In this document: one piece after another, positions 4,489 through 8,263 of the stretch
How the letters are laid out: each line of letters opens with the position of its first letter
Numbering within the stretch: the stretch's first letter is position 1
NCBI GenBank assembly: GCA_003223775.1
Contig: QHWK01000132.1
Coordinates: 1-8,263, forward strand
DNA: 8,263 nt
Origin: Acidobacteriota bacterium
Lineage (GTDB): Bacteria; Acidobacteriota; Vicinamibacteria; Vicinamibacterales; CAVVIG01
Direction of reading: 5' to 3'
Program-made: the position numbers and the translations under genes
The notes under the pieces: generated by a model
Told to the model about the DNA's origin: nothing
What the model saw: the letters and a program-made list of their open reading frames with translations, nothing else
The model's database searches: none

Positions 4489-7479
4489 TCAGAAGGTGAA
4501 TCGCGCCTGCAGCTGGAACATGCGGGGCGGGTCGATGTTCGCCAGTGCCGGCAGCGCGTTGGCCGCCGCGCCGGCCGCCACGATCTGGCCGAAGGTCGGA
4601 TTCGGCGTTCCGGTGTCGCCGTAGATCGTCTGCGCGCGGCCGAGGATGTTCGCGTGGTTGAACAGATTGAACCCCTCGAGCCGCAGCAGGAGCGCGCGCG
4701 CGCCGAAGCGGATGCGCCCTTCCGCGAACACCGAGACGTCCCCGGTCGCCGTGCCGCGGAAACTCGATTTGGCGATCACGGCGCCGCCGACGACCGGACG
4801 ATCGTTGTTCGCGCCGTCGCCGTTGTTGTCGACGCCGGTCGTCGCGTTGAACGGACGCGCCGAGGCGAGCTGCGTCACGGTGCCGGCGGTGATCGCGTAC
4901 GGCAGCTCGCAGCTGAACGTGATCACCGCGCGATGGCGCTGATCGAGGACGCTCGGCCCGCGCTCCACCTCGCCGAGCCGCGCGATGTTGCCGTCGTTCG
5001 GCGCGATGCCGTTGCCGTCGGGCTCGAACGTGTTGGTCGCCTTCGACAGCGTGTAGCTCACCGCCGCGAACATCTTCGCGTGGCCGCGATAGCTGACCTG
5101 CGTCTGCAGGCCGTCGTAGTCGGCGACGCCGACGTTCATCAGCACGTTCACCGATCGCACGCCGCCGTTGGCCGGCACGATCGGCCGCGTCGCGTTGGCG
5201 GCCGCCACGCTCCGCACCTGGCCCGGCGCGGTGCGGTCGAACGGCGACGGCGCGTTCAGATCGACGGTGCGATCGAGGCCGGTCCAATGCTGGTGCACGT
5301 AGTCGGCGCCGGCGAACAGTCCTCTGCCGATCTCGCGCTCCGCGCCGATTGACGCGACCTGGCTGCGCGGGCTGACGAGCGCGTCGGGATAGTTCGGCAG
5401 CAGATCGAAGTTCAGCCCGTACTGCGCGAACTGCGTCCGGTAGAACGCCGCCTGGCCCGCGCGCAGCGTGATGTTGCGCGCCGGCAGCTGCGACGCAGGC
5501 AGCGTCCGCGGATCGAAGGAGAGCGGCAGACACGATCCGGTCAGGCACGTCGGAAACCCGAACTGCCCGGGCGCCGCAGTGTAGGTCGTGAACCCGTCGA
5601 GCCCCGCCGTCAGCGAGTCGGCGATGAGGTTCGACTGAATCTGCGAGTAGTACAGGCCGTAGCCGCCGCGGACGGCGATCCGCGCGGCGCCGTTCGGGTG
5701 CCAGCCGAACCCGATGCGCGGCGCGAGGTCCTTCTTCGCGTCCGTCAACGTCTGCACGTCGTAGCGAAGGCCGAGATCGAACGTCAGATCGTCGCTGACC
5801 CGCACGTTGTCCTGCGCGAATGCGCCGACGAGCCACTGGTTGAGGGTGTAGGTCGTGATCCCATAGCTGATCGGCTGCGTGTAGTTCTGAACGTCCGCGA
5901 GCGTCAGCGTGTCGAACGGCGCGGTCGTGGTGTTGAGGAACGTGAACGTGCCGAGCACGGCAAAGCCCGGCTCGTTGCCCATGCCGCCGGATGTGTGGCG
6001 CGCGGCGCTGCCGCCGACACGAATCGTCTGCCTGCCGCGCGACCAGGACAGCGTGTCGGAGAGCTGCGCCTGCCGGCTGTAGGTGTCGGTGAGCCGCGAC
6101 TGCCCGATCGTGAACGGCACCGATCCCGCGCGCGTATACGTCGTCGACAGGTTCTCGGCTTCCCACCTGGTGACCGGATCGCCGTCGAGATACGCGAGCC
6201 GCGCCTCGTTGACGACGTGCGAGCTGACGATCGAGGTGAGGTTGGCCTGGCCCGTCACCGCGCCGCGCGTGTACCGACGCGCGACGCTCGGCGCGCTCGT
6301 TCCTCCGACCGCGTCGTTCGGATTCGTGTCGTAGAAGCGATCGAAGTTCGCGCGCAGCATCAACGTCTGACTCGGGGAGATCTTGTGATCCACGCGCGCG
6401 TTCACGAGGCCCTGCCGATAATTGCCCGTGTAGGCAAGGCTGCCGTCGGCCGGCAGCAGAAACGCCGGCAGCGTGCTCGAAAGGAACGTCGTCCGATCCT
6501 GCCGCGTGTAGTCGCCGGACGCGAAGAAGAACGTCCGGTCCGGGGCGAGCGCGGCGCCGACCGATGCGGAGTATTGATTGAGCGCGTCGGGCACGTCCGC
6601 CGGGTTGATCGCCGCGAGCGTTGCCGGCGTCTGGCATGTGGCGACTGACGGAGCACAGAATCCATCTGTCGCGAACGTCGTCGCCTGCCAGCCGCCGGGC
6701 CGCCCGAGGTAGAGCGCGTCGCCGTGCAGCTGGTTCGTGCCCGACTTGGTGACGATGCTGACGGCGGGGCCGGCGGTCCAGCCGAACTCGGCGGAGAACG
6801 CGTTGGACAGCATCGCCATCTCCTGCACCGCCCCGAGCGGCACGGTCGAGAGCATCGTCTGGCGGCCCCAGCCTTCGTCGTTGTTCACGCCGTCGATGGT
6901 GAACGTCGTCGTGCGCCGGCTGCCGGCGCCGGTCACGAAATACGTCGCGTTGACGAAGAGATCGCCGGTGCCCTTGGCCTGGCGGAACGCCGCGTTGAGC
7001 AGCGGCACGCTCGTCACCTTGCGGCCGAGGATCGGCGTCTCGTCGATCTGCGCGCTGTCGAGACGCCGGCCGATCTGGGCATCCGCGCGGACGCCGTGCG
7101 CGGTGCCGTAGACCGTCACTTCGGTATGCTCCGCGCCCACCTGCAGCTTGACCTTCAGCGTCGCCGTTTCGCCGGACCGAAGCGTGACGTTGCTGCGCTC
7201 GTCGCCGAAGCCCTGCGTCGAGACGTGAACTGAATACGCGCCAGTCAATGGCAGCGCGGAGATCGTCGCGCGGCCGTCGCGCCCCGACACCGCCTCGCGA
7301 ACCGCGCCCGTCTGGTCGTTGACCGCCAGCACGTTCGCGCCTTCGATCACGGCGCCCGACGGATCGGTGACGAGCACGACAAGCGTGGATGTATTGGGGG
7401 ACTGTGCGTGTGCGAGGGCGGCGGTCACCAGCACGAACACGAACGCGCCAACGATCGCGTTCCACAATCGACGTACCAT
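4489..7479 (-). CDS. Oar-like TonB-dependent outer-membrane beta-barrel protein with carboxypeptidase-regulatory domain
   Basis: The protein has 996 residues from the ATG at 7479. A signal peptide (1-25) ends AHA before QSPNT. A carboxypeptidase-regulatory-like Ig domain follows (about 28-115: VTDPSGAVIEGANV, GRDGRATISALPLTGAYSV). Then come a plug domain (about 125-260, with TTFTIDGVNNDEGWG and PAVSIVTKSGTNQLHG) and a large beta-barrel to the C-terminus, which ends in QARFTF with the terminal Phe expected of outer-membrane proteins. An Asp/Asn/Gly-rich motif (DNNGDGANND, 884-893) resembles a calcium-binding loop common in this family. Two close cysteine pairs (274/282 and 645/650) may form loop disulfides. 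No clear TonB box is seen. The family imports or binds large substrates such as glycans, peptides or siderophores; the ligand here is unknown. The gene starts 11 nt after the DUF1080-like gene and is very likely co-transcribed with it. A GTG at 7482, better spaced from the ribosome binding site, is an alternative start adding one residue. Confidence 0.92.
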   Translation of the reverse strand: MVRRLWNAIVGAFVFVLVTAALAHAQSPNTSTLVVLVTDPSGAVIEGANVLAVNDQTGAVREAVSGRDGRATISALPLTGAYSVHVSTQGFGDERSNVTLRSGETATLKVKLQVGAEHTEVTVYGTAHGVRADAQIGRRLDSAQIDETPILGRKVTSVPLLNAAFRQAKGTGDLFVNATYFVTGAGSRRTTTFTIDGVNNDEGWGRQTMLSTVPLGAVQEMAMLSNAFSAEFGWTAGPAVSIVTKSGTNQLHGDALYLGRPGGWQATTFATDGFCAPSVATCQTPATLAAINPADVPDALNQYSASVGAALAPDRTFFFASGDYTRQDRTTFLSSTLPAFLLPADGSLAYTGNYRQGLVNARVDHKISPSQTLMLRANFDRFYDTNPNDAVGGTSAPSVARRYTRGAVTGQANLTSIVSSHVVNEARLAYLDGDPVTRWEAENLSTTYTRAGSVPFTIGQSRLTDTYSRQAQLSDTLSWSRGRQTIRVGGSAARHTSGGMGNEPGFAVLGTFTFLNTTTAPFDTLTLADVQNYTQPISYGITTYTLNQWLVGAFAQDNVRVSDDLTFDLGLRYDVQTLTDAKKDLAPRIGFGWHPNGAARIAVRGGYGLYYSQIQSNLIADSLTAGLDGFTTYTAAPGQFGFPTCLTGSCLPLSFDPRTLPASQLPARNITLRAGQAAFYRTQFAQYGLNFDLLPNYPDALVSPRSQVASIGAEREIGRGLFAGADYVHQHWTGLDRTVDLNAPSPFDRTAPGQVRSVAAANATRPIVPANGGVRSVNVLMNVGVADYDGLQTQVSYRGHAKMFAAVSYTLSKATNTFEPDGNGIAPNDGNIARLGEVERGPSVLDQRHRAVITFSCELPYAITAGTVTQLASARPFNATTGVDNNGDGANNDRPVVGGAVIAKSSFRGTATGDVSVFAEGRIRFGARALLLRLEGFNLFNHANILGRAQTIYGDTGTPNPTFGQIVAAGAAANALPALANIDPPRMFQLQARFTF

Positions 7480-7490
7480 CACGAACGAAA

Positions 7491-7497
7491 TCACCTC
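7491..7497 (-). promoter_or_regulatory. Ribosome binding site of the Oar-like gene, overlapping the upstream stop codon
   Basis: Read on the minus strand, GAGGTGA contains the TGA stop of the DUF1080-like gene. It lies 8 nt before a GTG at 7482 and 11 nt before the ATG at 7479. The overlap suggests translational coupling between the two genes, and the spacing leaves the choice of start open between GTG and ATG. Confidence 0.6.
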
Positions 7498-8263
7498 GGG
7501 CTCGCCACGTAATCCTTGAAGTAGCTCGTCGTGTCGGTCTTCGCCCACAGGCCGATCTTTCCCTGCACGGGCGGACGCAGGACGGCGTTGTTGGCGGGAA
7601 TCAGATCCGGATTCGGCGGCGCGTTGTTGCGGCCGGGGCCGGGCGCACTGCCGAGCGCGTAGGCGAGCGCGAGCTCGCCATCGAGGTACGTCTTCAGATC
7701 GGCGCCGTCGATCGTGAGCTTCAGCTCGTGCCACGTCGCGCGATCCGGCGTGAACTTGTGGGCGCGGTCGCTGAAGCGCACGTTTCGGCGGATGCCGTTG
7801 TGGAACTCCCACAGCGCGACGTTGTTCTCGGTGTCGTTGTAGCGGACCGCGAGCCAGTCGCCGTTGGGCTTCACGTTGAAGAGGATGCCCGACGCACGAT
7901 CCGCGTCGCCGGAGATCGTCTTGAACTTGACGCTGATCGTCCCGTTCGAGAAGCTATCGACACCGCGCAGCACCGCGACGGGGAAGTACGCGAACTGCTT
8001 CGCGTTGTCCATGAGCTCTTCGTTGCTCGTGCCGTACAGCTTGCGCGCGCTCTCGATGAGCAGCTTCGTCGGGTTGTCCTTGCTCGCGACCCACGGCCGG
8101 CCGTCGACCATGATCGCCTTCTCGCCGCCGTCCTGCACGACGACCCAGGTGCCGACCATCGGCTCGAACGTCGCCGGCGGCCGGCCGACCTGCTCCTTGC
8201 TGAGATCGACTTTGAGCTCCGCAGCAGCGAGCGATGTGGTCGCAATGATGAGGACGACGGCAA
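7491..8263 (-). CDS. Exported DUF1080 / concanavalin A-like (3-keto-disaccharide hydrolase-type) protein, 5' end outside the window
   Basis: The open frame continues to the right edge with no start codon there, so the gene is partial; 256 residues are visible. They begin with the end of a signal peptide (AVVLIIATTSLAAA, likely cut before ELKVD). The ATG at 8159 is therefore an internal Met, not the start. A beta-rich body follows with blocks typical of DUF1080/LamG-like jelly rolls: GTISVKFKTISG (107-118), RASGILFNV, DWLAVRYND, WHELKLTIDGADLKTYLDG (177-195) and a closing GKIGLWAKTDTTSYFKDYVA (234-253). A Pro/Asn/Gly-rich loop (about 205-232) is inserted before the last strands. The protein is probably periplasmic or surface-located and may bind or cleave a sugar. 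It is the first visible gene of a pair with the Oar-like barrel. No catalytic residues can be assigned with confidence, and pure binding is possible. Confidence 0.75.
   Translation of the reverse strand, partial: AVVLIIATTSLAAAELKVDLSKEQVGRPPATFEPMVGTWVVVQDGGEKAIMVDGRPWVASKDNPTKLLIESARKLYGTSNEELMDNAKQFAYFPVAVLRGVDSFSNGTISVKFKTISGDADRASGILFNVKPNGDWLAVRYNDTENNVALWEFHNGIRRNVRFSDRAHKFTPDRATWHELKLTIDGADLKTYLDGELALAYALGSAPGPGRNNAPPNPDLIPANNAVLRPPVQGKIGLWAKTDTTSYFKDYVASPR

Noticed and set aside
5698..6648. Plus-strand frames within the Oar-like gene (for example 316 codons)
   Set aside because: They are Arg/Val-rich antisense shadows without domains or ribosome binding sites.
4331..7465. A 1044-codon minus-strand frame inside the Oar-like gene
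   Set aside because: It is an Arg-rich shadow in another frame; the barrel protein with signal peptide, plug and terminal Phe is unambiguous.
7480..7812. N-terminal extension of the Oar-like protein by 111 codons
   Set aside because: It overlaps the DUF1080-like gene, is low-complexity, and would bury the signal peptide and its ribosome binding site.

Overview
The window is GC-rich DNA with dense coding and fits a soil-type Acidobacteriota genome, most likely Vicinamibacteria. That placement is an inference from four things: the Oar-like TonB-dependent protein with an N-terminal carboxypeptidase-regulatory domain, the secreted S9 and S41 peptidases, the DUF1080-like exported protein, and the purine-rich inverted repeats between genes. 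No rRNA or marker gene is present to prove it.

Layout. On the plus strand, positions 34-2452 hold an exported S9 (glutamyl-endopeptidase-like) serine peptidase. It is broken near 1942-1951 by a deletion that removes a conserved stretch and shifts the frame. Next come an S41-family peptidase with a PDZ domain (2415-3788) and a small multi-pass b-type haem membrane protein of the ferric-reductase/NOX type (3799-4368). On the minus strand, reading inward from the right edge, are a DUF1080/concanavalin-like exported protein cut by the window edge (7491-8263) and, 11 nt after its stop, a 996-residue Oar-like outer-membrane beta-barrel protein (4489-7479). The two gene groups converge at 4369-4488.

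Two long inverted repeats of similar design stand out. One (4372-4478) fills the gap between the convergent genes and probably acts as a two-way terminator. The other (2451-2582) follows directly after the S9 stop codon, and its two arms are translated as the basic and hydrophobic parts of the S41 protein's apparent signal peptide.

How the genes work together. The minus-strand pair looks like a two-gene operon for surface binding and uptake, perhaps of a carbohydrate. The plus-strand peptidases suggest extracytoplasmic protein breakdown, and the haem protein has no obvious functional tie to them. I see no defence system, mobile-element gene, RNA gene or CRISPR array. The most unusual features are the repeat-encoded signal peptide and the deletion scar in the S9 gene.
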